DNA from: Achromobacter deleyi
Lineage (GTDB): Bacteria > Pseudomonadota > Gammaproteobacteria > Burkholderiales > Burkholderiaceae_B
Direction: 5' to 3'
DNA length: 64,000 nt
Assembly: GCF_016127315.1 (NCBI RefSeq)
Contig: NZ_CP065997.1
Location: 744,001 to 808,000 of the forward strand
Position numbers and translations under genes: made by a program. Position 1 is the stretch's first letter; every line of letters begins with the position of its first letter. A model generated the notes under the pieces. The model searched no databases and was not told the DNA's origin. It was given only the letters and a program-made list of their open reading frames with translations. Positions 19,663 through 28,790 of this stretch are shown piece after piece.

Positions 19663-20574
19663 TTGAGTAACGTGCGTTGGCAGGGCGTCTTTCCTGCCGT
19701 AACCAGTAAGTTCCATGCCGACGAAACCCTCGACTTCGAAGCGATGCGCAAGCATTTCGGCTTCCTGATCGACAACGGCGTCCATGGCCTCGTCACCTGC
19801 GGTTCGCTGGGCGAAGCCAGCACCCTGACGCTGGAGGAAAAGCTGGCGGTGACGCGTTGCGCCGTGGAAGTCAGCGGCGGCCGCATCCCGGTGCTGGCCA
19901 ACGTGTCCGAAACCAGCACCCGCGAGGCGCTGCGCTTCATCAAGGCGGCGGTGGAACTGGGCGTGGACGGCTTCATGCTGATGCCTTCGCTGATCTACGT
20001 GGCCGATGCGCGCGAGGCGATGCAGAGCATCCGCACCCTGGCCGAGGCCGCCGCCAAGCCCTGCATGATCTACAACAACCCGGTCGCCTACCGCGTCGAC
20101 CTCAAGCCCGAGCACATGGCCGAGCTGGCCGACTGCCCATGGCTGGTCGCGATCAAGGAAAGCAGCGACGACATCCGCCGCGTGACCGACCTGCGCAACA
20201 AACTGGGCGACCGCTTCCAGCTGTTCATCGGCGTCGACGACCTGTCGTTCGAAGCCCTGGCGCTGGGCGCCGACGGCCTGCTGGCCGGCCTGGTGACCGC
20301 GTTCCCGCGCGAGACCGTGGCCCTGTACGACCTGATGAAGGCCGGCAAGTGGCAGGAAGCGCTGGCGCTGTACCAGTGGTTCACGCCGCTGCTGCACCTG
20401 GACGTCTCGACCAAGCTGGTGCAGAACATCAAGCTGGCCGAGACCCTGGCCGGCGTCGGCAACGAACACGTGCGCCGTCCGCGCCTGCCGCTGGTGGGCG
20501 CCGAGCGCGAACGCTGCGCCGGCATCATCGAAGCGGCGCTGGCCAAGCGGCCGCGGCAATACCAGTCGAAGTAA
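19663..20574 (+). CDS. DapA-family (dihydrodipicolinate synthase/N-acetylneuraminate lyase) aldolase or dehydratase
   Basis: The 303-residue class I aldolase-fold enzyme has the Schiff-base lysine in VAIKESSDD (about residue 164) and the tyrosine in MIYNNPVAY (about 136). The entry loop reads CGSLGEAS, not the GTTGE of true DapA, so it is more likely a catabolic lyase, dehydratase or deaminase of a 2-oxo acid. The start is TTG at 19663, preceded by AGGAGA at 19651-19656. It heads a cluster with a complete branched-chain-type ABC importer and GntR regulator, suggesting it processes the imported compound. Confidence 0.85.
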   Translation: MSNVRWQGVFPAVTSKFHADETLDFEAMRKHFGFLIDNGVHGLVTCGSLGEASTLTLEEKLAVTRCAVEVSGGRIPVLANVSETSTREALRFIKAAVELGVDGFMLMPSLIYVADAREAMQSIRTLAEAAAKPCMIYNNPVAYRVDLKPEHMAELADCPWLVAIKESSDDIRRVTDLRNKLGDRFQLFIGVDDLSFEALALGADGLLAGLVTAFPRETVALYDLMKAGKWQEALALYQWFTPLLHLDVSTKLVQNIKLAETLAGVGNEHVRRPRLPLVGAERERCAGIIEAALAKRPRQYQSK

Positions 20575-20650
20575 GCGACCCAGCCCGAAGCAGGACCGGC
20601 GCGCCCGCATGGCCGTGGCGCGCCGTCCTTGCGCCAGCCTCTCGGACACC

Positions 20651-21406
20651 ATGCACAGCGACATCATCCTTCAGACCCGGGGCCTCACCAAGGAATTCCG
20701 CGGCTTCGTGGCGGTCAACGACGTCAACCTGAGCGTCAGGCGCGGCGCGATCCATGCGCTGATCGGTCCCAACGGGGCCGGCAAGACCACGGTCTTCAAC
20801 CTGCTCACCAAGTTCCACATCCCGACCCGCGGCGAGATCGTCTACGACGGCGTCGACATCACCAGCGAACGGCCGGCGCAGACGGCGCGGCGCGGCATCG
20901 TGCGCTCGTTCCAGATCTCGGCGGTGTTCCCGCAATTGTCGGTGCGCGAGAACGTGCGCGTGGCCTTGCAGCGCAAGCTGGGCGTGGACTATTGCTTCTG
21001 GCGTTCGGAGCGCTCGCTGGAGCGGCTGCACCAGCGGGTGGAGGAACTGCTCGACCAGGTCGGCCTGCGCGCGCAGCTGGACGTGGCCGCCGGCGACCTG
21101 CCCTACGGCCGCAAGCGCACGCTGGAGATCGCCACCACGCTGGCGCTGGAACCCGAGCTGTTGCTGCTGGACGAACCGACCCAGGGCATGGGCCACGAGG
21201 ACGTCGACCGCGTCAAGCACCTGATCAAGCAGGTCTCGGCCGGCCGCAGCATCCTGATGGTGGAACACAACATGAAGGTGGTGGCCGACATCTGCGACCG
21301 CATCACCGTCCTGCAGCGCGGCGAGATCCTGGCCGAAGGCCCGTACGCCGAGGTGTCCGCGAACCCCGCGGTGCGCGAAGCGTACATGGGAGCGGAAGAT
21401 GAATGA
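20651..21406 (+). CDS. branched-chain-type ABC transporter ATPase (LivG-like)
   Basis: This is a 251-residue cytoplasmic ATPase with Walker A GPNGAGKTT, Walker B LLLLDEPTQGMG and switch-loop VEHNMKVV. The usual signature LSxGxxR is replaced by LPYGRKRTLEIA, which is normal for LivG-type proteins. The ATG at 20651 gives the usual length; the frame is open 42 bp upstream. It overlaps livF by eight bases. With the genes that follow it forms a complete HAAT-family importer. Confidence 0.9.
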   Translation: MHSDIILQTRGLTKEFRGFVAVNDVNLSVRRGAIHALIGPNGAGKTTVFNLLTKFHIPTRGEIVYDGVDITSERPAQTARRGIVRSFQISAVFPQLSVRENVRVALQRKLGVDYCFWRSERSLERLHQRVEELLDQVGLRAQLDVAAGDLPYGRKRTLEIATTLALEPELLLLDEPTQGMGHEDVDRVKHLIKQVSAGRSILMVEHNMKVVADICDRITVLQRGEILAEGPYAEVSANPAVREAYMGAEDE

Positions 21407-22118
21407 CAAGACCCCGGCGCGGTCCATGCTGGAGATCCGCGGCCTGCACGCCTGGTATGGCGAATCGCACATCCTGCACGGCATCGACCTGGACGTGAAG
21501 GCGGGCGAGTGCATCACGCTGCTGGGCCGCAATGGCGCCGGCCGCAGTTCGACCCTGAAGTCGGTGCTGGGCCTGGTGGGCCGGCGCAGCGGCTCCATCA
21601 AGGTGCAAGGCCAGGAGACCATCGGCCTGCCGCCGCACAAGATCGCGCGCCGGGGCATCGGCTATTGCCCCGAAGAGCGCGGCATCTACGCCTCGCTGAC
21701 CGCCGAGGAAAACCTCATGCTGCTGCCCTCGGTGGGGCCGGACGGCATGTCGGTGGAAGAGATCTACACGATGTTCCCCAACCTGAAGGAACGCGCCCAC
21801 AGCCCCGGCACCCGGCTGTCTGGCGGCGAGCAGCAGATGCTGGCGATGGCGCGCATCCTGCGCACCGGCGCCCGCCTGCTGCTGCTCGATGAAATCACCG
21901 AAGGCCTGGCGCCCGTCATCGTGCAGGCGCTGGGCCGGGTGATCCGGCAATTGCAGGAGCGCGGCTACACCACCGTGCTGGTCGAGCAGAACTTCCGCTT
22001 CGCCCGGCACCTGGCCGACCGCCATTACGTCATCGAGCATGGCCAGGTGGCCGCCGTGATCGAGCGGGCCGAAGTCGAGCGGTCGCAGGACCGGCTCAAC
22101 GCCCTGCTCGGCATCTGA
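21399..22118 (+). CDS. branched-chain-type ABC transporter ATPase (LivF-like)
   Basis: This 239-residue ATPase is the second nucleotide-binding subunit of the importer. It has LLGRNGAGRSSTLKS where Walker A is expected: the usual GKT/GKS lysine is replaced by arginine (GAGRSS, about residue 48). Signature LSGGEQQML and Walker B LLLLDEITEGL are intact. The arginine change at the P-loop is unusual and could weaken ATP hydrolysis at this site, unless it is tolerated by pairing with LivG. The start overlaps livG. Confidence 0.9.
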   Translation: MNDKTPARSMLEIRGLHAWYGESHILHGIDLDVKAGECITLLGRNGAGRSSTLKSVLGLVGRRSGSIKVQGQETIGLPPHKIARRGIGYCPEERGIYASLTAEENLMLLPSVGPDGMSVEEIYTMFPNLKERAHSPGTRLSGGEQQMLAMARILRTGARLLLLDEITEGLAPVIVQALGRVIRQLQERGYTTVLVEQNFRFARHLADRHYVIEHGQVAAVIERAEVERSQDRLNALLGI

Positions 22119-22205
22119 GGGCCGTCGCGCGCAGTTCCCCGTCGTTGCAGTTTCCCGTGGTGCTTCCGACCGCAGTCCCCCCATTCCCATACGGAGCGTA
22201 GTCAG

Positions 22206-23411
22206 ATGAAATTGAATCGAATCGCAGCGGCGCTGTGCGCCATCGGCCTGGCGGGCGTCGCCCACGCCGAGGCCGGCATCAGCGACGGCATCGTCAAGGT
22301 CGGCGTGCTGACCGACCTGTCCGGCGTCTATTCCGACCTGGCCGGCAACGGCTCGGTGATCGCGGCGCGCATGGCGGCCGAGGAAATGGGCAACAAGGTG
22401 CTGGGCAAGCCGGTCGAAGTGGTGGCCGCCGACCACCAGAACAAGCCCGACGTCGCCGCCAACCTGGCGCGCGAATGGTTCGACCAGGGCAAGGTCGACA
22501 TGATCACCGACTTCCCCACCGCGTCGACCGCGCTGGCCGTGATGGAGATCGCGCGCCAGAAGAACCGCGTGACCATGCCGTCCGCGGGCCTGTCGACCGC
22601 GATCCTGGGCGAGAAATGCTCGCCGCTGAATGCGCAGTGGACCACCAACACCTATGCGCTGGCGGCCGGCACGGCGCGCGCGCTGGTCAAGGAAGGCAAG
22701 AAGACCTGGTACTTCATCACCGCCGACTACACCTTCGGCCACTCGCTGGAGAAGGACGCCACCGAAGTCATCCAGGAAAACGGCGGCAGCGTCGTCGGCG
22801 TATCGCGCCACCCCTTCCCCGGCAACGATTTCTCGTCGTTCCTGCTGAAGGCGCAGGCCTCCAAGGCCGACGTGATCGCCCTGGCCAACGCCGGCAACGA
22901 CACCGTCAACGCGGTCAAGCAGGCCAATGAGTTCGGCATCACCAAGAAGCAGATCGTGGCGCCGCTGCTGACCTACATCTCGGACGTGCACAGCATGGGC
23001 CTGGCCAAGGCGCAGGGCATGTACCTGACCGAGGCGTTCTACTGGGACTACGACGACGCCTCGCGCGCCTGGGCCAAGAAGTTCTTCGAGAAGGCCAAGA
23101 AAATGCCGACGGCCTCGCAGGCCGGGGTCTATTCGGCCACGCTGTCGTACCTGAAGGCGATCGAGGCGGCCGGCACCGACGAGGCGCCGGCGGTCATGGC
23201 CAAGCTGCGCGAGATGACCATCAACGACGCCGTGATCCGCAACGGCAAGCTGCGCGCGGACGGCGCGCTGGTGCACGACATGCTGCTGTTGCAGGTGAAG
23301 GCGCCGGCCGAATCCAAGGCGCCGTGGGATTACTACCATGTCAAGGCCGTGCTCAAGGGCGACGAAGTCTTCCCCAAGCCGCAGGCCGCCTGCCCGCTGA
23401 ACAAGTCATGA
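22206..23411 (+). CDS. periplasmic substrate-binding protein of the HAAT importer
   Basis: The 401-residue protein has a signal peptide of about 20 residues (cleavage near AHA) and a type I periplasmic binding fold of the Leu/Ile/Val-binding family, including ISDGIVKVGVLTDLSG and a ligand-pocket region around ITDFPTASTALAVMEIA. The length and fold fit amide, aromatic or branched-chain amino-acid binders, and closer assignment is not possible. It sits between the ATPase and permease genes. Confidence 0.9.
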   Translation: MKLNRIAAALCAIGLAGVAHAEAGISDGIVKVGVLTDLSGVYSDLAGNGSVIAARMAAEEMGNKVLGKPVEVVAADHQNKPDVAANLAREWFDQGKVDMITDFPTASTALAVMEIARQKNRVTMPSAGLSTAILGEKCSPLNAQWTTNTYALAAGTARALVKEGKKTWYFITADYTFGHSLEKDATEVIQENGGSVVGVSRHPFPGNDFSSFLLKAQASKADVIALANAGNDTVNAVKQANEFGITKKQIVAPLLTYISDVHSMGLAKAQGMYLTEAFYWDYDDASRAWAKKFFEKAKKMPTASQAGVYSATLSYLKAIEAAGTDEAPAVMAKLREMTINDAVIRNGKLRADGALVHDMLLLQVKAPAESKAPWDYYHVKAVLKGDEVFPKPQAACPLNKS

Positions 23412-23523
23412 CGCCCGCCGGCGCAGGGCGGCTTGCGCCCGGCGCCGGTTCGATCCGCCCGCGGCGCGCGGCAACGCGCGCCTCCCGCAAACCGACGCGT
23501 CCCGTGTCCGACCGCCGCCCACT

Positions 23524-24426
23524 ATGTTCGACATCTCGCTTCCCGCCCTGCTCGCCCAACTGCTGGTGGGGCTGATCAACGGCTGCTTCTACGCCATTCT
23601 CAGCATGGGGCTGGCCATCATCTTCGGCCTGCTCAACATCGTCAATTTCACCCATGGCGCCCAGTTCATGATGGCGGCGTTCCTGGCGTGGATCGGCTTC
23701 ACCCAGCTGCCGCAGCTGCTGGGCCCGGGCGCGCAGATCAATTTCTGGGCGGCGCTGGTGCTGGCGCCGCTGCTGGTCGGCGCGGTCGGCGTGGTGATCG
23801 AGAAGACGCTGCTCAAGCGGCTCTATCACCTGGACCACCTGTACGGCCTGCTGCTGACCTTCGGCATCGCGCTGATGATGGAAGGCGGCTTTCGCTACTT
23901 CTACGGCATTTCCGGCGTGGGCTACGAGCCGCCCGAGATCCTGCTGGGCGGCTTCGACCTGGGCTTCATGTTCCTGCCGGCGTACCGCGCCTTCGTGGTG
24001 GTGGCGTCGCTGCTGCTGTGCCTGCTGACCTGGTACCTGTTCGAGCGCACCCGCCTGGGCGCGCTGCTGCGCGCCGGCACCGAGAACGCCCGGCTGCTGC
24101 AGGCCTTTGGCGTCAACGTGCCGGTGATGATCACGCTGACCTACGGCTTCGGCGTGGCGCTGGCCGGCGTGGCCGGCGTGCTGGCCGCGCCCGTCATGCA
24201 GATCAATCCGCTGATGGGGTCCAACCTGCTCAATATCGTGTTCGCGGTGGTGGTGATCGGCGGCCTCGGCTCGATCATGGGCGCCATCGTCACCGGCCTG
24301 GCGCTGGGCCTGCTGGAGGGCCTGGCCAAGGTGTTCTACCCCGAAGCGTCCACCGTGGTTGTGTTCATCGTGATGGCGGTGGTGCTGCTGACGCGCCCCG
24401 CGGGCCTGTTCGGCAAGGAGAAATAA
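23524..24426 (+). CDS. branched-chain-type ABC permease (LivH-like)
   Basis: This 300-residue inner-membrane permease has about eight hydrophobic segments and family motifs near the N-terminus (GLINGCFYAILSMGLAIIFG) and in the middle (TENARLLQAFGVN, the ATPase-contact loop). It follows the binding-protein gene after 112 bp and precedes livM by one base. A ribosome site for 23524 is weak, but upstream in-frame ATGs are absent. Confidence 0.9.
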   Translation: MFDISLPALLAQLLVGLINGCFYAILSMGLAIIFGLLNIVNFTHGAQFMMAAFLAWIGFTQLPQLLGPGAQINFWAALVLAPLLVGAVGVVIEKTLLKRLYHLDHLYGLLLTFGIALMMEGGFRYFYGISGVGYEPPEILLGGFDLGFMFLPAYRAFVVVASLLLCLLTWYLFERTRLGALLRAGTENARLLQAFGVNVPVMITLTYGFGVALAGVAGVLAAPVMQINPLMGSNLLNIVFAVVVIGGLGSIMGAIVTGLALGLLEGLAKVFYPEASTVVVFIVMAVVLLTRPAGLFGKEK

Positions 24427-24427
24427 G

Positions 24428-25393
24428 GTGTCGCGCTTCCCCCTTTCCATCCGCATCCTGGCGCTGCTGCTGGTGCCGGCGCTGCTGGTTCCGTGGTTCC
24501 CGCAGGTGGTGTACCCGGTGTTCATGATGAAGGTGCTGTGCTTCGCGCTGTTCGCGCTGGCGTTCAACCTGCTGACCGGCTTCACCGGCCTGGTGTCGTT
24601 CGGCCATGCCGCCTTCTTCGGCTGGGCCGGCTATGCCGCCGGCGAGATGATGATCCTGTACGGCGCCGCCGGCCTGCCGCCGGAACTGGCCATCCTGTGC
24701 GGCGTGGCCATGGCCGCCGCCATCGGCTACGCGATCGGCTGGCTGGCGATCCGCCGCACCGGCATCTATTTCGCCATGATCACGCTGGCCTTGTCGCAGG
24801 TGGCGTATTTCATGGCCGTGCAGGTCGGGTGGACGCGCGGCGAGGACGGCATGCAGGGCATTCCGCGCGGCAAGTTCCTGGGCCTGGTCGACCTGAGCGC
24901 CGACACCAACATGTATTACTTCACGCTGGGCGTGTTCGTGCTGGGGTTCCTGTTCGTCTACCGGGTCATCCATTCGCCCTTCGGACAGGTGCTCAAGACC
25001 ATCCGCGACAACGCGCCGCGGGCGATTTCGCTGGGGTACGATACGGATCGGTGCAAGCTGCTGGCGTTCGTGCTGTCGGCCTCGGTGGCCGGCCTGGCGG
25101 GTTCGCTCAAGGCGCTGGTGCTGCAGCTGGTGGCGCTCAACGACGTGTCGCTGGCCACCTCCACCGAAGTGCTGCTGATGACGCTGCTGGGCGGTATCGG
25201 CACCGTGTGGGGTCCCGTGGTGGGCGCCACGCTGGTCGTCAGCCTGCAGAATTACCTGGCCACCCTGGGCGATGTCGTCACCATCGTCATCGGGTTGATT
25301 TTCGTGTTGTGCGTGTCGTTCTTCCGGCGCGGGTTCGTCGGCGAATGGCTGGCCTACACGCAGTGGCGCAAAACGAAGGAAAACAACCGTTGA
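24428..25393 (+). CDS. branched-chain-type ABC permease (LivM-like)
   Basis: The 321-residue second permease starts with GTG at 24428, one base after the livH stop and preceded by AAGG within the end of livH. Family motifs include LLTGFTGLVSFGHAAFFGWA and the ATPase-contact loop RDNAPRAISLGYD. Its stop overlaps the gntR start (TGATG), so the regulator is translated with the importer. Confidence 0.9.
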   Translation: MSRFPLSIRILALLLVPALLVPWFPQVVYPVFMMKVLCFALFALAFNLLTGFTGLVSFGHAAFFGWAGYAAGEMMILYGAAGLPPELAILCGVAMAAAIGYAIGWLAIRRTGIYFAMITLALSQVAYFMAVQVGWTRGEDGMQGIPRGKFLGLVDLSADTNMYYFTLGVFVLGFLFVYRVIHSPFGQVLKTIRDNAPRAISLGYDTDRCKLLAFVLSASVAGLAGSLKALVLQLVALNDVSLATSTEVLLMTLLGGIGTVWGPVVGATLVVSLQNYLATLGDVVTIVIGLIFVLCVSFFRRGFVGEWLAYTQWRKTKENNR

Positions 25394-26043
25394 TGGCAGG
25401 AGCAGAACCCAAACGGCGCGCGGCCGACGTCGCCTATGACCAGATCGAAAGCATGATCGCCACCCTGCAATTGCAGCCGGGCAGCGCGGTCGTGGAAGCC
25501 GATCTGGTCGAAAAGACCGGCCTGGGCCGCACCCCGCTGCGCGAAGCCTTGCTGCGCATGGTGGCGGCCGGCCTGATCCGCCAGGAGCCGCGGCGCGGCC
25601 TGCGGGTCTCGATGATCCAGCTGGCCGACCACATGGACCTGATCCAGACCCGCCGGGCGCTGGAACAGCTGATCGCCGCCAGCGCCGCGCGCCGCGCCAC
25701 GCCCGCGCAGCGCGCCCAGATCGTCGAATGCGCCGCGCAGATGGTGCGCGCGGCCGAGGGCGGCAACCTGGACGATTACATGCAGGCCGACCAGTTGCTC
25801 GACCACGTCTGCCACAGCGCCTGTCGCAATGTGTCGGCGGTGAACGCGGTGGAACCGCTGATCATCCAGTGCCGGCGCTTCTGGTACGCCTACCAGCACG
25901 AAGGCGACATCGCCGAGGGCGCGCGCCGCCACATGGCCATGGCCGCCGGCATCGCCACCGGCGACGAAGCCGCGGCGATCCAGGGCGCGGATTCGCTGAT
26001 GGATTACCTGGAAATGTTCACGCGCAAGGTGATTGACGCGTAG
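25393..26043 (+). CDS. GntR-family regulator with FCD-type effector domain
   Basis: This 216-residue regulator has a GntR winged helix (VAYDQIESMI, LVEKTGLGRTPLREALLRMV at about residues 39-58) and an all-helical C-terminal FCD domain of the FadR type with conserved His (DQLLDHVCHSACRN). The ATG at 25393 overlaps the livM stop. Being the last gene of the importer operon, it probably controls that operon and may bind the nested dyad at 19574-19603. Its 3' end overlaps the convergent PACE gene by 26 bases. Confidence 0.88.
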   Translation: MAGAEPKRRAADVAYDQIESMIATLQLQPGSAVVEADLVEKTGLGRTPLREALLRMVAAGLIRQEPRRGLRVSMIQLADHMDLIQTRRALEQLIAASAARRATPAQRAQIVECAAQMVRAAEGGNLDDYMQADQLLDHVCHSACRNVSAVNAVEPLIIQCRRFWYAYQHEGDIAEGARRHMAMAAGIATGDEAAAIQGADSLMDYLEMFTRKVIDA

Positions 26044-26503
26044 CGGGGGCCGGCGCGGCGTCCGTGGCGCCGCGCGCCAGCCACGCCATCACGCGCGGAC
26101 GGGCGCGGTCGTACGCCAGGTTGTAGAAAAAGGCGTACGGCAGGTAGAACAGCACCAGCCCGATATCCAGCACGAAAGCCTGCCACAGGCTGATGCTGAG
26201 CCACCAGGCGGCCAGCGGGATCACGATGAGGATCAGCCCCAACTCGAAGCCGAACGCGTGGATCACGCGCACGCGCAGGTTGCGGGTGATGCCCAGGCGG
26301 TTTTCAAGGCGGTCGAAGCCGGCGTTGTAGATCATGTTCCAGAGCAGCGCGATCCAGGCGATCACGGCGGTCAGCACGCCCATTTCGAACAGCGACTTGC
26401 CCATGGCCCAGGCGGCTACCGGCGCGCACAGGCCGATGGCGAGGATTTCGAACAGGAAAGCGTGGAGAAAACGCTCTTTGATGGATTTCTTGGCTTGCGT
26501 CAT
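26018..26503 (-). CDS. PACE-family multidrug efflux protein
   Basis: The 161-residue inner-membrane protein has four helices in two tandem bacterial transmembrane pair domains. The family motifs are clear: ERFLHAFLFEILAIG (helix 1, with the conserved Glu), WNMIYNAGFDRLE (end of helix 2), RVIHAFGFELGLI (helix 3) and YNLAYDRARPR (end of helix 4). PACE proteins such as AceI export chlorhexidine and related biocides, and natural short diamines in some cases. The ATG at 26503 gives the standard length. A LysR regulator is divergent, as in AceI/AceR pairs. Confidence 0.92.
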   Translation of the reverse strand: MTQAKKSIKERFLHAFLFEILAIGLCAPVAAWAMGKSLFEMGVLTAVIAWIALLWNMIYNAGFDRLENRLGITRNLRVRVIHAFGFELGLILIVIPLAAWWLSISLWQAFVLDIGLVLFYLPYAFFYNLAYDRARPRVMAWLARGATDAAPAPATRQSPCA

Positions 26504-26579
26504 GACCCACTCCGAGGTCGGTTGCTTGAGTAACCCGACAATTTTCGACGATATTTCCGGTACGATAAAGATGATATCC

Positions 26580-26594
26580 ATCGGAAAATCCGAT
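26580..26594. promoter_or_regulatory. inverted repeat in the PACE/LysR spacer
   Basis: ATCGGA-AAA-TCCGAT is a perfect 6-3-6 inverted repeat, 20 bp upstream of the LysR start and about 77 bp upstream of the PACE start. It sits in an AT-rich stretch (26535-26600). It fits a LysR-type operator controlling the divergent pair. Confidence 0.55.
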
Positions 26595-26613
26595 AACAAG
26601 GACGCCCGCCGCC

Positions 26614-27477
26614 ATGCGCCATTCCCTCGAATCCCTGGCCACCTTCGCCCAGGTGGCCGCCGAAGGCACGTTCTCGGCCGCGGCCCGCAAGCTGGGCAAG
26701 AGCCAGTCCACCGTCAGCGAGACCATCGCCAATCTCGAGGTCGACCTGAACGTGACGCTGTTCGACCGCGGCCAGCGCCAGCCGGCCCTGACCGAGGCCG
26801 GCCAGGTGCTGCTGGGCCAGGCCTTGCAGGTGCTGGCGGCCAATGACCGCCTGAACCGCAGCGCCAGCCAGCTGTCGGCCGGGCTGGAGCCGCGCCTGAC
26901 GGTGGTGCTGTCGGACACGTTTCAGTCCGAAACCTTTGAGAACATGCTCAGCCAGATCGACCAGCGCTATCCGGCGCTGCGCTTCGAATGCCTGATCGCG
27001 GAATACGAGGACGTGGTGGCGCTGGTGCAGCAGGGCCGCGCCCACCTGGGGCTGATGGCGGCGCAGGAAAGCTATCCGCCCGACATGGCCCACGCGACGC
27101 TGCGCGAAGCCTCGGAGATCGTGCTGTGCGTGGGCCGCGGCCATCCGCTGGCGACGCTGTCCGGCGTCACGCAGGATCACCTGAAGACCGAACGCGAGCT
27201 GCGCCTGAGCACCTACGAGCTGGACGACAAGGATCCCGCGCCGTCGCAGTCGACCTGGTCGGCGCCGGGCTATCTGATGCTGCTGGAAATGGCCATGCTG
27301 GGATTCGGCTGGACCGAGCTGCCGCGCTGGATGCTGCAACGCTTCGGCCGCGGGCAACTGGTGGAACTGGCGGTGCCGGGCTGGCCGCGCCAGATCCGGG
27401 TGGATGCAGTGTGGTCGACCCGCCGACCGCTGGGGCCGGCCGGCGCCTGGCTGCTGCAGAGCCTGACGCGGGCTTGA
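26614..27477 (+). CDS. LysR-family regulator, probable controller of the PACE pump
   Basis: This is a 287-residue LysR protein: an N-terminal helix-turn-helix (GTFSAAARKLGKSQSTVSET) and a C-terminal effector domain (about residues 90-287). It is divergent from the PACE gene with a 110-bp spacer holding a perfect inverted repeat. In Acinetobacter, AceR activates aceI in the same arrangement, so a similar drug- or polyamine-sensing role is inferred. Confidence 0.88.
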   Translation: MRHSLESLATFAQVAAEGTFSAAARKLGKSQSTVSETIANLEVDLNVTLFDRGQRQPALTEAGQVLLGQALQVLAANDRLNRSASQLSAGLEPRLTVVLSDTFQSETFENMLSQIDQRYPALRFECLIAEYEDVVALVQQGRAHLGLMAAQESYPPDMAHATLREASEIVLCVGRGHPLATLSGVTQDHLKTERELRLSTYELDDKDPAPSQSTWSAPGYLMLLEMAMLGFGWTELPRWMLQRFGRGQLVELAVPGWPRQIRVDAVWSTRRPLGPAGAWLLQSLTRA

Positions 27478-27539
27478 TGACTGGATGATTCAGGCGCCGG
27501 CCATGAAGCCCGACGCGCCCGGCAATCCTGGAAGAATGC

Positions 27540-28358
27540 CTAGCGCGCGCCGAGCGGCAGGCGCGAGATGCGCACGCCGTTGGCGGTCAGCCAGTCACCC
27601 AGCTTGGGGCAGGCCAGCACGTCGAATTCCGCGCGACGCTGGCGCGCCATGGCGCTGTCGCCGCGGCTGTCCTTGGCCGGATGGCACATCAGCAGATCGC
27701 AATCGCGGGCATTGAACAGCCAGTTCTGCAGCAGGTCGGCGTAGCGCCGCTTGCCGCCTTCGAAACCGTAGACGCCCAGCAGCCGGCGGTTGGTGCGCAG
27801 GCCTTCGGCGCGGGCCTGGCGGCCCAGCGCGGCCGCGCCCAGCGCGCCGATGACGCGCGCCTTGAAGGATTCCTTGAGCGGGATGCCGCACAGCAGGCCC
27901 GGCGCGGTCTGACGCAGCCACGGCATGCGGGCGCTATAGCGCTGCTTGAGCAGGCGCAGCAGGCGATCACGGATGATCGGCAGCTGGTGCACGTGCTGAT
28001 GTCCGTCCACGTAATCGGGCGCGCGGCCGAAAGCGGCCTCGAACGCATCGAACTGGCGCGCCAGGTGCAGATCGACCCAGTCCGCGTCCAGACGGCCGGC
28101 GTAGGCGCGCAGGATCAGGCGCGACAGCGACGGCAGGTCCGCGTCGGCGCCGAAGCCGAGCGGCTCGGTGAAGTTCACATGCAGGCCGAGATCGGCATCC
28201 AGCGCCGCCAGGCGCGGGGCGTTGGCGACGCAGGTCGGCCCCAGCGACAGGCAGCTGACCGCGCTCAGCCGGCCCATGCCCGCCAGCACGATCATGCCTT
28301 CATCAATGTCGGCATTCATGCCAAAATCATCACCGCAGACCACAATGCGCTTGGTCAA
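27540..28358 (-). CDS. ChbG/HpnK-type carbohydrate deacetylase, LgmC-like
   Basis: The 272-residue protein belongs to the YdjC/ChbG metal-dependent deacetylases. Metal and catalytic residues lie in GDDFGMN (N-terminus), GLHVNFTEP, DGHQHVHQLP and MCHPAKD. The start is TTG at 28358 with GGTGAG upstream; the frame is open 225 bp further but would overlap the divergent gtrA. In the Bordetella lgm pathway a deacetylase converts lipid-linked GlcNAc to glucosamine before transfer to lipid A phosphates. The neighbouring genes support that role, which is inferred. Confidence 0.85.
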   Translation of the reverse strand: MTKRIVVCGDDFGMNADIDEGMIVLAGMGRLSAVSCLSLGPTCVANAPRLAALDADLGLHVNFTEPLGFGADADLPSLSRLILRAYAGRLDADWVDLHLARQFDAFEAAFGRAPDYVDGHQHVHQLPIIRDRLLRLLKQRYSARMPWLRQTAPGLLCGIPLKESFKARVIGALGAAALGRQARAEGLRTNRRLLGVYGFEGGKRRYADLLQNWLFNARDCDLLMCHPAKDSRGDSAMARQRRAEFDVLACPKLGDWLTANGVRISRLPLGAR

Positions 28359-28394
28359 GCTCTCACCCCGCCATTTTTTCTCGACACGCCCCGC

Positions 28395-28790
28395 ATGCGC
28401 GCCCTGCTTCAACAAGTCAGCCTGTTCATCGCCGTCGGATGCGCAGCGGCCGCCACCCACTGGGGCATCGCCGTCGCCAGCGTGGAAGCCTTCGGCGCCG
28501 CGCCACTCCTGGCCAACCTGATCGGCTGGCTGGTGGCGTTCATTGTGTCCTTCAGCGGGCATTACCGGCTCACGTTCAGACATTCGACAACACCCTGGAC
28601 CATAGCAGTTCGCCGTTTCTTCTTCATTTCAGCCATCGGCTTCCTCATCAATGAGTCGGCTTACGCCTGGTTGCTACGGGTAACCGCTGTTCGCTACGAC
28701 ATCCTGCTGGCGCTCATCCTGATCGGCCTGGCGGTCGCCACCTTCGTCACGAGCCGGCTTTGGGCGTTCCGCCACAAACCCGCTGCTTGA
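28395..28790 (+). CDS. GtrA-like small membrane protein, LgmD-like
   Basis: The 131-residue protein has four hydrophobic segments and the GtrA/DPMS accessory pattern, including LIGWLVAFIVSFSGHYRLTF and FLINESAYAWLLR. GtrA-type proteins are thought to flip lipid-linked sugars or stabilise the glycosyltransferase. The start ATG at 28395 lies 36 bp from the divergent deacetylase start. Its 3' end overlaps the convergent arnT-like gene by 44 bases, so this member of the pathway is on the opposite strand. Confidence 0.82.
   Translation: MRALLQQVSLFIAVGCAAAATHWGIAVASVEAFGAAPLLANLIGWLVAFIVSFSGHYRLTFRHSTTPWTIAVRRFFFISAIGFLINESAYAWLLRVTAVRYDILLALILIGLAVATFVTSRLWAFRHKPAA

Noticed and set aside
21303..23339. 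A 678-codon minus-strand frame opposite the liv genes
   Set aside because: Antisense shadow of livF and the binding-protein gene, which carry clear motifs and signal peptide.
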